Notes under the pieces: model-generated
What the model was told of the DNA's origin: nothing
What the model saw: the letters and a program-made list of their open reading frames with translations, nothing else
Databases searched by the model: none
Position numbers and translations under genes: made by a program
Origin: RYN-133 sp963785425
Lineage (GTDB): Bacteria > Actinomycetota > Actinomycetes > Mycobacteriales > Jatrophihabitantaceae
Reading direction: 5' to 3'
NCBI GenBank assembly: GCA_963785425.1
Contig: CAWAVG010000012.1
Coordinates: 1-64,000 of the forward strand
Length of the DNA stretch: 64,000 bases
Shown here: positions 24,225 through 32,827 of the stretch, piece after piece
Position numbering within the stretch: position 1 is the first letter of the stretch
Layout: each line of letters starts with the position of its first letter

Positions 24225-24749
24225 TCAGGCCGGACGCTCGACCGAACGCAGCGCGGCTTGTGTCATCGAGCGCGGCCCGCGTCCGAGCGCGACCATGCCC
24301 GACTGCACCATCTCGCGGATGGCGTAGGGCTCGAGCATCTTCAGCATCGCGTCGAGTTTGTCAGGGCGTCCGGAGAGCTCGATCGTCAGTGCCTCCGGGT
24401 TGGCGTCGGCGACCTTCGCGCGGAACAGGTCGACGATCTGGAGGACGTCACGGCGGGAGGTCTCGTCGGCCTTGACCTTGACGAGCAGCAGCTCGCGCTG
24501 GACCGCCTGCCGCTCCTCGAGCTCGACGATCTTCAGGACGTTGATGAGCTTGTTGAGCTGCTTGGTGACCTGTTCGAGCGCGGAACCCTCGACGTTCACG
24601 AGGATCGTGATGCGCGAGATCTCGGGGAACTCGGTGGGCCCGACGGCGAGTGACTCGATGTTGAAGCCGCGCCTGCTGAACAACCCGGCGACGCGCGCCA
24701 GCACACCCGGCTTGTTCTCGACCAGCACGGAGAGCGTGTGAACCGACAT
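24225..24749 (-). CDS. ilvN: Acetolactate synthase small (regulatory) subunit
   Basis: 174 residues. The N-terminal ACT domain LSVLVENKPGVLARVAGLFS RR-GFNIESLAVG binds valine for feedback inhibition; a second ACT-like domain follows. It pairs with IlvB. Its ATG overlaps the stop of the preceding racemase gene by one base (TGATG), so translation is coupled. In most actinobacteria ilvN directly follows ilvB; here a racemase gene is inserted between them. Confidence 0.96.
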   Translation of the reverse strand: MSVHTLSVLVENKPGVLARVAGLFSRRGFNIESLAVGPTEFPEISRITILVNVEGSALEQVTKQLNKLINVLKIVELEERQAVQRELLLVKVKADETSRRDVLQIVDLFRAKVADANPEALTIELSGRPDKLDAMLKMLEPYAIREMVQSGMVALGRGPRSMTQAALRSVERPA

Positions 24750-25453
24750 CAGCGCGTTCCTTCCAGCATGAACTGCACGAGGGCGTTGCAGTGGACGATT
24801 GTGGTGTCGACGAGCGGTACTCCCGCGTCGCCGTCACGCAGTACCAGGCCTTGTTCGGTGCACGCGAGCACGACCTTCTGCGCGCCGTCTGCGGCGAGCT
24901 TCTCGACGACGTCGAGGTAATAGGTGCGGGTCGCGTCGGTGACCTCACCGCGAGTCAGCTCTTCGTAGATCGTGGCGTGGATGCGCTGCTGGTCGTCGGT
25001 CGACGGGACGAGGGTCTGCACGCCACGTGCGGCGAACGCGTCCGGGAACATCGGGCTCGCCATCGTGAACCCGGTACCGAGCAGCCCGACGGTGCGCGTG
25101 TCGCCGAGCGCGGCCGCCGTGAGCTCGATCAGGTCGATGAACGCGACGTCACCGATCGCCGCGCGCACGTCGTCGGCGACGAGATGGGTCGTGTTGGCGG
25201 CGAGCGCGATGCCCTCACAACCGCCGGCGACCAGGCGCCGGGCGGCGTCGGCCAGGACGGCGGCCACACCCGCCCAGTCGCCGTCGTGCTGCAGCCGGGC
25301 CATCTCGCCGAACTCGACCGACCACAGCGTGACCGGCGCGCTGGACGAACCGCCGAGAGCGGCGGCCACCCCCTCGTTGAGCCGACGGTAGTAGTGCTCG
25401 CTCGACACCCAGCTCGTGCCGCCCACGAGGCCGATACGCCGCAGGGGCCTCAT
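24749..25453 (-). CDS. Aspartate/glutamate racemase family protein
   Basis: 234 residues from ATG 25453; the longer open frame lacks family features. Cofactor-free racemase fold: start RRIGLVGGTSWVSSEHYYRR, first catalytic region IALAANTTHLVAD, where the usual Cys is replaced by Ala-Asn-Thr-Thr, and second LACTEQGLVL with the catalytic Cys (TEQG/TELG motif). A Thr in place of the first Cys occurs in some aspartate racemase-like proteins with one active Cys (amidohydrolase or isomerase roles). Lying inside ilvBN with a one-base overlap to ilvN, it is made together with acetolactate synthase. Substrate unknown. Confidence 0.85.
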   Translation of the reverse strand: MRPLRRIGLVGGTSWVSSEHYYRRLNEGVAAALGGSSSAPVTLWSVEFGEMARLQHDGDWAGVAAVLADAARRLVAGGCEGIALAANTTHLVADDVRAAIGDVAFIDLIELTAAALGDTRTVGLLGTGFTMASPMFPDAFAARGVQTLVPSTDDQQRIHATIYEELTRGEVTDATRTYYLDVVEKLAADGAQKVVLACTEQGLVLRDGDAGVPLVDTTIVHCNALVQFMLEGTR

Positions 25454-25549
25454 CGACACTCCTCCGGACCGCTCGCTCCGCTCGGGCCCGTCATCGCCCC
25501 GATCCGGGCCTCGCGGCCCGGGCTGTGTTTGCTCGTTCGTTCGCAAGCT

Positions 25550-27349
25550 TCACTCACTGTCGAACACGGGCCGGATGTCGCGAGCGGCCAGGATGTCGTC
25601 GTTGCTCGTGCCGGCGGCGACCATCGGCCACACCATGGCGTCCTTGCCGACGGTGAAGTCGACGACGACAGGTTGGTCATCGATCGCCATCGCCTTCTCG
25701 ATCGTCGCGTCCACCTCGTCCCTGGTCTCGCAGCGGATGCCGATGCAGCCGAGCGCGTCGGCGAGCTTCACGAAGTCGGGGACGCGGCTGAAGCCGCGCG
25801 CGGCGGAGGTCTTCTGCCGGCCGTGGGTACCGAGATCGGTCTGGCTGTAGCGCTGGTCGTAGAACAGGGTCTGCCACTGCCGCACCATGCCGAGGTTGCC
25901 GTTGTTGATCACCGCGACCTTGATCGGGAAACCTTCGATCGCGCAGGTCGCCAGTTCCTGGTTGGTCATCTGGAAGCAGCCGTCGCCGTCGATCGACCAG
26001 ACCGTCTTGTCGGGACAGGCGGCCTTCGCGCCCATCGCCGCCGGGACGGAGTAGCCCATCGTGCCGAGCCCGCCCGAGTTCAGCCACGTGTAGGGGTGCT
26101 CGTACTTGATGAACTGTGCGGCCCACATCTGGTGTTGGCCCACCCCGGCCGCGTAGATCGCGTCGGGACCGGCGAGGGCGCCGAGCCGCTCGATGACGTA
26201 CTGCGGTGAAAGGGTTCCGTCGGCCGGTTCGTCGTAGCCGAGCGGGTAGGTCTCGCGCCAACCGTCGATCTGCTTCCACCAGCCGGTCAGGTCGGTGCGG
26301 CGTCCGGCGTCGAACTCGGCCGTGACGGCCGGCGCCAGCTCGCGGAGCACCTCGCGCACGTCGCCGACGATCGGGACGTCGGCCTCGCGGTTCTTGCCGA
26401 TCTCGGCCGGGTCGATGTCGGCGTGGATCACCTTGGCCAACGGCGCGAAGCTGTCGAGCCGTCCCGTCACCCGGTCGTCGAAGCGGGCACCGAGAGTGAT
26501 CAGCAGGTCGGCCTTCTGCAACGCGGTCACGGCGGCGACCGTCCCGTGCATGCCGGGCATCCCGAGGTGCTGGCGGTGGCTGTCGGGGAACGCGCCGCGT
26601 GCCATCAGCGTGGTGACGACGGGGATTCCGGTCAGTTCGGCGAGCGCGCGCAGTTCGGCGGTGCCCCGGGCCTTGATCACGCCGCCGCCGACGTAGAGCA
26701 CCGGACGGCGGGCCTCGGCGATGAGGCGGGCGGCCTCGCGGATCTGTTTGCCGTGCGGACGGATGACCGGTTTGTACCCCGGCAGGTCGAGCCGCGGCGG
26801 CCAGCTGAACGTGGTGCGGTCCTGCAACACGTCCTTCGGCAGGTCGACGAGCACTGGGCCGGGCCGTCCGGTGGAGGCGATGTGGAACGCCTCGGCGATC
26901 GCCTGCGCGATGTGCGCCGGGTCCTGCACGAGGAAGTTGTGTTTGGTGATCGGCAGCGTGATGCCGGAGATGTCGGCTTCCTGGAAGGCGTCGGTGCCGA
27001 TCATCGCCCGGCCGACCTGCCCGGTGATGGCCACCATCGGCACCGAGTCCATGTAGGCGTCCGCGATCGCCGTGACGAGGTTGGTGGCCCCGGGGCCGGA
27101 GGTGGCCATGCAGACGCCGACCTTGCCGGAGGCCTGCGCGTAACCCTCGGCGGCATGCCCGGCGCCCTGCTCGTGGCGCACCAGGACGTGGCGCACCCGG
27201 GTGGAGTCGAACAGCGGGTCGTAGGCGGGCAGGATGGCGCCGCCCGGGATGCCGAAGACGATGTCGGCGCCGACCTCCTCCAGCGAGCGCACCAGCGCCT
27301 GGGCGCCGGTCATCGAGTCGGTGGCAGCTGGTGTGGACGGGGAATTCAT
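25550..27349 (-). CDS. ilvB: Acetolactate synthase large (catalytic) subunit
   Basis: 599 residues, full length. Thiamine-diphosphate and FAD enzyme: condenses pyruvate with pyruvate or 2-oxobutyrate. The catalytic Glu is in VRHEQGAGHAAEGYA; GPGATNLVTAIADAYMDSVP follows; the thiamine-binding motif is GDGCFQMTNQELATC through VINNGNLGM. The first enzyme of the branched-chain pathway. ATG 27349 is preceded by a terminator, a stem-loop and a leader peptide with Leu/Val/Ile codons (27385-27494), so it is probably controlled by attenuation. Downstream follow a racemase gene, ilvN and ilvC. Confidence 0.96.
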   Translation of the reverse strand: MNSPSTPAATDSMTGAQALVRSLEEVGADIVFGIPGGAILPAYDPLFDSTRVRHVLVRHEQGAGHAAEGYAQASGKVGVCMATSGPGATNLVTAIADAYMDSVPMVAITGQVGRAMIGTDAFQEADISGITLPITKHNFLVQDPAHIAQAIAEAFHIASTGRPGPVLVDLPKDVLQDRTTFSWPPRLDLPGYKPVIRPHGKQIREAARLIAEARRPVLYVGGGVIKARGTAELRALAELTGIPVVTTLMARGAFPDSHRQHLGMPGMHGTVAAVTALQKADLLITLGARFDDRVTGRLDSFAPLAKVIHADIDPAEIGKNREADVPIVGDVREVLRELAPAVTAEFDAGRRTDLTGWWKQIDGWRETYPLGYDEPADGTLSPQYVIERLGALAGPDAIYAAGVGQHQMWAAQFIKYEHPYTWLNSGGLGTMGYSVPAAMGAKAACPDKTVWSIDGDGCFQMTNQELATCAIEGFPIKVAVINNGNLGMVRQWQTLFYDQRYSQTDLGTHGRQKTSAARGFSRVPDFVKLADALGCIGIRCETRDEVDATIEKAMAIDDQPVVVDFTVGKDAMVWPMVAAGTSNDDILAARDIRPVFDSE

Positions 27350-27384
27350 CGAGGTCCTCAGTGGTGCGGCGGTATCGGGCCAAC

Positions 27385-27415
27385 AAAAAACCCCCCGTGC
27401 CATCGGCACGAAGGG
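27385..27415 (-). terminator. Attenuator terminator before ilvB
   Basis: Minus strand: CGTGCC GAT GGCACG forms the core stem, extended on one side by a run of G and on the other by CCCTT, then six T (27390-27385). It ends 35 bases before the ilvB ATG. A perfect 11-base hairpin (arms 27419-27429 and 27452-27462) precedes it and overlaps the end of the leader peptide gene. Confidence 0.85.
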
Positions 27416-27443
27416 TCAGCGCGTCTCGAAATCGTCCGGGCGG

Positions 27444-27494
27444 TCAGGCCCTCGAGACGCGCTGGGTGATAAGTACGACGAGCAGATTCGGCAC
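27444..27494 (-). CDS. Leader peptide of ilvB (Leu/Val/Ile attenuator)
   Basis: GTG at 27494 opens MPNLLVVLITQRVSRA, stop TGA at 27446-27444. The central block Leu-Leu-Val-Val-Leu-Ile covers all three end products of the pathway. The last codons form one arm of the 11-base hairpin that precedes the terminator, so a ribosome stalled at the block would change RNA folding and let transcription continue into ilvB. Leader peptides of this kind are known for ilvB in other actinobacteria. Confidence 0.8.
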   Translation of the reverse strand: MPNLLVVLITQRVSRA

Positions 27495-27499
27495 GTCGC

Positions 27500-27783
27500 A
27501 GAGCCTACACACGCGCGCGCGCAGCCGACAACCAGGTGCCCGTTCCGGGCGGGCCGATGCAGGGCGGCAGCGATTGCTGAATTCTTGAGATTGTCTTGCG
27601 TCAACGGTTGCACTTGTCCGGAAATGGCGTTAGTTTTCTGTTCAGAGCGCGCTCCGATCGCCGGATCGGAGGTGGAAGCTCAAGTTTCTTGGGGACGCGG
27701 GCCTGCTGTTAGGGGTCCGCGCTGCACGACAGCACCACGCGGGGGCCCGGTACGACCCGCCCACGCTTGAAGGACTGTGCATC
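27500..27783. other. Intergenic region between ilvB leader and CAP-domain gene
   Basis: It should hold divergent promoters. One perfect hairpin, TCCGATC GCCG GATCGGA (27653-27670), lies about 115 bases before the CAP-domain gene, and the G/C-rich stretch after it can fold further (GGGTCCGCG, CACGCGGGG). It does not match a riboswitch consensus I know. Confidence 0.4.
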
Positions 27784-28368
27784 ATGTCCCCCACCCCCGT
27801 CACCGCCCCAGCCCGCGCCCGCGCCGTCGAAACGCGCCGGTTCGCCGTCGTCCTCGTGACGGTCACGCTGGCCCTGGCAGCCTTGTTCGTCCCCCGCGAG
27901 GGCACGGCGCAAGCCGCGGCGGCGCACCGGACCGGGATCACGGCGCAGACGACGGCCTCGTATGCCCGTTCCATGCTGAGCCTGCTCAACCAGGAGCGCC
28001 GGGCGCACGGACGCCGGCCGCTCTCGATGGCATGGCGGCTGCGGGTCTCGGCGCACCGGCACAACCTGCGCATGGCTCGTGCCGACGTCATGTCGCACCA
28101 GCTGCCGGGCGAGCCGTTCTTCGCCACCCGGATCACCAACACCGGCTACCGCTGGCGTGCCGCCGGCGAGAACATCGGCTGGAACAGCCTGCTGACCTCG
28201 GCGGGCATCCTCGCCCTTGAGAAGGAGATGTACCACGAGGTGGCGCCCAACGACGGGCACCGCGTGAACATCCTGAGCCGCAGCTTCACCCAGGTCGGCA
28301 TCGACGTCTACTACGACGCCCGCCACCACAAGCTCTGGTTCACACAGGACTTCGGCGCTCCGGCCTGA
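27784..28368 (+). CDS. Secreted CAP/SCP-domain protein
   Basis: 194 residues. An N-terminal signal peptide with a hydrophobic stretch (FAVVLVTVTLALAALFV) and cleavage near AQAAAA is followed by a CAP domain: MLSLLNQERRAHGRRPLSMA, the helix VSAHRHNLRMARADVMSHQL, AAGENIGWN and NDGHRVNILSRSFTQVGIDV. His and Glu residues of the CAP cavity (H in SAHRHN, E in GENIGW, H in DGHR) are present. Exported CAP proteins of bacteria have unknown or cell-wall-linked roles. It converges on ilvD, with a strong hairpin between. Confidence 0.85.
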   Translation: MSPTPVTAPARARAVETRRFAVVLVTVTLALAALFVPREGTAQAAAAHRTGITAQTTASYARSMLSLLNQERRAHGRRPLSMAWRLRVSAHRHNLRMARADVMSHQLPGEPFFATRITNTGYRWRAAGENIGWNSLLTSAGILALEKEMYHEVAPNDGHRVNILSRSFTQVGIDVYYDARHHKLWFTQDFGAPA

Positions 28369-28412
28369 GCACTCGCCGGCGCCTTCTTGGACCATGGTCC
28401 GGGGGAAAGAAG

Positions 28413-28446
28413 CCTGCCCTCCCGCTCGGTCGAGCGGGAGGGCAGG
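28413..28446. terminator. Bidirectional terminator between CAP gene and ilvD
   Basis: CCTGCCCTCCCGCTC and GAGCGGGAGGGCAGG form an exact 15-base stem with a four-base loop, halfway between two convergent genes. Flanks are short A-rich and T-containing stretches rather than a full T run, which is common in actinobacteria. Confidence 0.75.
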
Positions 28447-28477
28447 TCTGTCTGCGCGTGCCGCCGCGAGGGCCGCG

Positions 28478-30169
28478 TCAGCCGCAGACCGCGCCTTCGG
28501 CCGCCGAGCCGACGAGCTTCGCGTACTTGCCGAGCACGCCGTAGTCCATGCGTTGCGGCAGCGGCTTCCACTCCGCGCGGCGGCGGTCGAGTTCGGCAGG
28601 CTCGACGAGCAGGTCGAGCGTGCGCGAGCTCATGTTGAGCTTGATCCGGTCGCCGTCCTCGATGTAGGCGATCGGGCCGCCGAAGGCGGCTTCCGGCGCG
28701 ACGTGCCCGACACACAGCCCGGTGGTGCCGCCCGAGAAGCGACCGTCGGTGAGCAGCAGGACGTCCTTGCCGAGACCGGCGCCCTTGATCGCGCCGGTGA
28801 TCGCGAGCATCTCGCGCATACCCGGGCCGCCCTTCGGACCCTCCCACCGGATGACCACGACATCGTTGGCGCGCAACTGACCGGCCTCGAGCGCCTCCAT
28901 CGCCGCCTGCTCCCGGTCGAACACCCGCGCGGTTCCCTCGAACACGTCGGCGTCGAACCCGGCGCTCTTGACGACGGCACCGTCGGGCGCGAGGGAACCC
29001 CGCAGGATCGTCAGTCCGCCGGTGCGGTGGATCGGGTTGTCCATCGCCCGGATGATCTTGCCGTCCGGGTCCGGCGGAGCGATGGCGGCCAGGTTCTCGG
29101 CCATCGTCCTGCCGGTGACCGTCAGCGCCTCGCCGTGCAGCAGCCCGGCGTCGAGCAGCGCCTTCAGGACGACGGGGACGCCGCCAATGCGGTCGATATC
29201 GGTCATGACGTAGCGGCCGAACGGCTTCACGTCCGCGAGGTGGGGCACCTTGTCGCCCAGCCGGTTGAAGTCGTCGAGGGAGAGCTCGACCTTCGCCTCG
29301 TGGGCGATCGCGAGCAGGTGCAGCACCGCGTTGGTCGAGCCGCCGAGCGCCATGACCAGCGTGATCGCGTTCTCGAAGGCCTCGCGGGTGAGGATCTGCC
29401 GCGCGGTGATGCCGGCGTCGACCAGTGCGACGGCGGCCTCGCCGGAGCGTTCGGCGTAGTGGTCGCGGCGAGAATCGGGCGAGGGCGGCGCGGCGCTGCC
29501 GGGCAGCGACATGCCGAGACCCTCGGCGGCACTGGCCATCGTGTTCGCCGTGTACATGCCGCCGCACGCACCTTCGCCGGGGCAGATCGCCTTCTCGATC
29601 TCGGTCACCTCCGCACGCGTCATCCGTCCCGCGAGGCAGGCGCCGACGGCCTCGAAGGCGTCGATGATCGTGACGTCCTTGCCGTTGTAGCGGCCGGGCA
29701 GCGTCGAGCCCGCGTACAGGAACACCGCCGCGACATCGAGGCGTGCGGCGGCCATCAACATGCCGGGCAGCGACTTGTCACACCCGGCGAGCAGCACCCC
29801 GCCGTCGAGTTGCTCGGCGCGGAACACTGTCTCGACCGAATCGGCGATCACCTCGCGCGACACCAGCGAGTAGTGCATGCCGCTGTGTCCCATCGAGATC
29901 CCGTCCGACACCGAGATGGTGCCGAACTCCATCGGGAAACCGTCGGCGCCGCGCACGCCTTCCTTGGCCCGTTTGGCCAGCCGCGACAAGGACAGGTTGC
30001 ACGGCGTGATCTCGTTCCAGCTGCTGGCCACGCCGATCTGCGGCTTGCGCCAGTCGTCGTCGCCCATGCCTACCGCGCGCAACATGCCGCGTGCGGCGGC
30101 GCGTTCGATCCCGTCGGTGACGGCGGTGCTGTGTGGCTTGCGATGCACTCGGGGCTGCTCTGCGCTCAC
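28478..30169 (-). CDS. ilvD: Dihydroxy-acid dehydratase
   Basis: 563 residues. Fe-S enzyme that dehydrates dihydroxy acids to the 2-oxo acids of valine and isoleucine, the step after IlvC. Cluster ligands: Cys in NEITPCNLSL, GCDKSLPGMLMA and CPGEGACGGMYTANTM. GRFSGGTTGLCVGHVAPEA is the C-terminal signature; the Mg-binding lysine region is also present. GTG 30169. It stands alone, convergent with the CAP gene and 29 bases from the divergent PH-domain gene. Confidence 0.95.
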   Translation of the reverse strand: MSAEQPRVHRKPHSTAVTDGIERAAARGMLRAVGMGDDDWRKPQIGVASSWNEITPCNLSLSRLAKRAKEGVRGADGFPMEFGTISVSDGISMGHSGMHYSLVSREVIADSVETVFRAEQLDGGVLLAGCDKSLPGMLMAAARLDVAAVFLYAGSTLPGRYNGKDVTIIDAFEAVGACLAGRMTRAEVTEIEKAICPGEGACGGMYTANTMASAAEGLGMSLPGSAAPPSPDSRRDHYAERSGEAAVALVDAGITARQILTREAFENAITLVMALGGSTNAVLHLLAIAHEAKVELSLDDFNRLGDKVPHLADVKPFGRYVMTDIDRIGGVPVVLKALLDAGLLHGEALTVTGRTMAENLAAIAPPDPDGKIIRAMDNPIHRTGGLTILRGSLAPDGAVVKSAGFDADVFEGTARVFDREQAAMEALEAGQLRANDVVVIRWEGPKGGPGMREMLAITGAIKGAGLGKDVLLLTDGRFSGGTTGLCVGHVAPEAAFGGPIAYIEDGDRIKLNMSSRTLDLLVEPAELDRRRAEWKPLPQRMDYGVLGKYAKLVGSAAEGAVCG

Positions 30170-30198
30170 GTCTGCGAGCCTACGGCTACCGTCGACCC

Positions 30199-30666
30199 GT
30201 GACCGCGCCCGGCAAGTCCGTCACCATCCGGCTGCCGGGCTCTGCCTACCTCGCCGTGCTGTTCCTGATCTTCTGCACCGCGCCGCTCGCCCTCACTGCC
30301 AACGGCGGCCACGAAGGCGGCCCGATCGGGTGGACGTGGCGGGTGGGATTGCTGATCATCCCGTTGCTGGCCGCCGTGTTCATCGCACGCACCGCGACCA
30401 TCGCCTCGTCGCAGGGCCTGCGCGTGCGCGCCGCGTTCGGCTCGCGAATGCTTGCGTGGGAGCAGGTACGCGGCCTGTCGGTGAGCGGCCGCGCCGTGTA
30501 CGCAGTGCTCGACGACGGCTCGGTGCGGCTGCCGTGTGTGCGCACCGCGGACCTCGCCGTCATCGCCGGGGTGAGCGGCGGGCGCCTGCCGGACATCCCG
30601 CCACCGGTGCGCAAGTACGCCCCGTCCAGGCGCCGGGCGCGCCGTGCGCGCCGCCCGACCAACTGA
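30199..30666 (+). CDS. PH-domain membrane protein
   Basis: 155 residues from GTG 30199, divergent from ilvD. Two membrane segments (about residues 16-35 and 48-66) and then a compact domain beginning IASSQGLRVRAAFGSRMLAW with EQVRGLSVSGRAVYAVLDDG: the order of the short bacterial PH domain. The tail is very basic (RRRARRARRP). Such proteins sit next to ilvD in several actinobacteria as I recall. Role unknown; possibly in membrane organisation. Confidence 0.8.
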   Translation: MTAPGKSVTIRLPGSAYLAVLFLIFCTAPLALTANGGHEGGPIGWTWRVGLLIIPLLAAVFIARTATIASSQGLRVRAAFGSRMLAWEQVRGLSVSGRAVYAVLDDGSVRLPCVRTADLAVIAGVSGGRLPDIPPPVRKYAPSRRRARRARRPTN

Positions 30667-30671
30667 CCGGG

Positions 30672-31580
30672 TCAGTACGTGTCGCCGACGACGTTGTGCA
30701 GCGTCTCGCCGGCGGCGTACCGCTCGATCTGCTCGCGCACGAGCCGGTAACCGCGGCGCTGCCAGCCGTCCGTCCCGCCACCGACGTGCGGGGTGATGAT
30801 CACGTCCGGTGCGTCCCAGAGCGGGTGCTCCGCGGGTAGCGGTTCGGGCTCGGTGACATCGAGAAAGGCACGGAGCCGCCCTGCGGAGGCCTCGGCCGTT
30901 AGTGCCTCTGTGTCGACGATCGCTCCGCGCGCCACGTTCGCGACGATCGCGTGGTCCGGAAGCGCGGCCAGTGCCTCGGCGTCGACCAGGCCGGTCGTCT
31001 CGTCGGTCAACGGCAGGGCAACGGCGAGGATGTCGACCTCGGGCAGGAGGTCGGGCAGCTCGGCGATGCCGCGCACCCCGTCGCGGGCGGTGCGTGCGAC
31101 GTAGGTGACCTCCGCGCCGAACACTGCGAGCGCGTCGCCGATGTGCTGCCCTATGTCGCCGGCCCCGAGGACGAGGACGCGCTTGCCGTCCAGGTCCTCG
31201 GTGTGCTGCTCGGTCCAGCGGTGCGCGGCCTGCTCGGTGAGGAACGTGGGCAGCCTGCGGATGATGGCGAGGATGCCGGTGACGGCGAGCTCCGCCGTGG
31301 CGGAGCCGTGCACTCCCCTGCCGTTGCACAGCGTGACGCCCTCGGGAATGTGCTGCACCCAGCGCTCGACGCCGGCCGAGAGCAGTTGCACGACCTTCAG
31401 GTTCGGCAGGGCCGAGAACAGCTCGTCCGGGCCGGCCATGTAGCCACCGAGCAGGAACTCGGTGTCCTCGATCCCGTCCGGCGCAGCGCCCTCGCCGCTC
31501 CACACGAGCATCCGCACGCCGTCCGGCACGGGTTCGATCTGGTCGCGGGACGACTCGCTCGGCACGCAGACGGTGATCAC
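30672..31580 (-). CDS. NAD(P)-dependent D-2-hydroxyacid dehydrogenase
   Basis: 302 residues, D-isomer-specific dehydrogenase family. The nucleotide-binding loop is RVLVLGAGDIGQHIGDALAV; the catalytic residues are Arg in NVARGAIVDT, Glu in DVTEPEPLPAEHPLW and His in IITPHVGG. At just over 300 residues it has no regulatory domain, unlike SerA (over 500), and is nearer to the GhrA/hydroxypyruvate-reductase type. The substrate could be glyoxylate, hydroxypyruvate or another 2-oxo acid. It converges with the PH-domain gene and is divergent from the sorbosone dehydrogenase-like gene by 52 bases. Confidence 0.88.
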   Translation of the reverse strand: MITVCVPSESSRDQIEPVPDGVRMLVWSGEGAAPDGIEDTEFLLGGYMAGPDELFSALPNLKVVQLLSAGVERWVQHIPEGVTLCNGRGVHGSATAELAVTGILAIIRRLPTFLTEQAAHRWTEQHTEDLDGKRVLVLGAGDIGQHIGDALAVFGAEVTYVARTARDGVRGIAELPDLLPEVDILAVALPLTDETTGLVDAEALAALPDHAIVANVARGAIVDTEALTAEASAGRLRAFLDVTEPEPLPAEHPLWDAPDVIITPHVGGGTDGWQRRGYRLVREQIERYAAGETLHNVVGDTY

Positions 31581-31632
31581 CCGTTCGAGGTTAGTGCGCG
31601 CGCTTCACAGCCGGGCCAGGCAGACTGGAGGC

Positions 31633-32827
31633 GTGCGAACCCCGGCCCCGATCCTCGCCGGCGTCCTGGCGCTGACGCTGCTCGCGGCGTGCGCCCCGGC
31701 GGGGCCCGGCGATGCGCCCGACTGGAAGCCCAAGCCGTCGTTCTCCGGCGAGGGGTACGTGCCGCCCGCGAACCCGCAGCCGATCCAGCCACGCACCCCG
31801 GGTGGTGGTGGCAGGTCGCCGAGCCAGAACCCGACGTCGAGCGGTCCGACCCGTACGGGCGATCCCGCCGTCGTGGCCAGACACCTGAGCGCGCCCGTCG
31901 GGCTGACGATGATGCCCGACAACACCGCACTGGTCGGCGAGCGCACAACCGGACGGATCGTCCGCGTGCAGCCCACGCCGGGGCAACCGGTGCGCATCGT
32001 GCGCACCATTCACGGGCTGAGCACGACGGGCGACGGCGGCCTGCTCGACCTCGCGATCTCGCCGAACTACCGCGAGGACAATTTGATCTTCGCCTACCTC
32101 ACGACCCCGAGGGACAACCGCGTCGTCGCGTTCACCCTGGCCGGGCCGGTAACGCCGGTGCTGACGGGCATCCCCCGCGGCCGTTCCGGCAACACCGGAC
32201 GCATCGCCTTCGCAGCCGACGGCAGCCTGCTCGTCGGCACCGGCGATGCGGGACGATCCCGCGCTCGCCCGTGACCCGCACAGCCTCGCAGGCAAGATCC
32301 TGCGCGTCACCGACATCGGACGGCCCGCGCAGGGGAACCCCGTCAAGCACTCCCCCGTGTTCGCCTCGGGGCTGCGCCAGAGCGGCGGACTGTGCACGTC
32401 CACCGACTCGACGCTGGCGTTCCAGACCGAGTCGTTGCCGAGCGCGTCGACCGACCCGGTGTTCCAGGTGCTTCCGGGCCGCACGTTCGCCGGCGACGGC
32501 GCCAACGCGTCGACCCATCTGCCGGCGGCGAGTCGCGCACCCGGCGGATGCGCACTGCTGCACGGCGTGCTCTACGCGACCTCCCTCGACGGGCAGGAAC
32601 TGCTGTCGTCGCGCGTGTCCGAGGCAGGCACGGGGGTGTTGAAGTTCGGCAAGTTCGCGCCGATGCTGCAGAACAAGTACGGCAGACTCCGCACCGTCGT
32701 TGCCGCCGCCGACGGTGCGCTGTGGCTGACCACCTCGAACAAGGACGGTCACGGGCACCCGGTTCCGGCCGACGAACGAGTGCTGCGCATCGTCCCCAGC
32801 GGCGGTTCCTCGAACAACCCGCTGTGA
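31633..32827 (+). pseudogene. Glucose/sorbosone dehydrogenase-like lipoprotein, one frameshift
   Basis: From GTG 31633 comes a lipoprotein signal (LALTLLAAC, Cys20), a Pro-rich linker, then a beta-propeller: LSAPVGLTMMPDNTALVGER, GDGGLLDLAISPNYREDNLI, ADGSLLVGTGDAG. There the frame ends; one base over, it continues DDPALARDPHSLAGKILRVT to KDGHGHPVPADERVLRIVPS, the family end. The missing base lies near 32250 (GCGGGACG). The full product would be about 397 residues, a PQQ-type sugar dehydrogenase relative anchored outside the membrane. It overlaps the next gene by four bases. Frameshift may be an assembly error. Confidence 0.85.

Noticed and set aside
24171..24653. Plus-strand frames opposite ilvC and ilvN
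   Set aside because: Shadows of ilvC/ilvN with no features of their own.
27600..27783. c-di-AMP or other riboswitch upstream of the CAP-domain gene
   Set aside because: The region can fold, but its conserved-looking parts do not match a riboswitch consensus I can recall.
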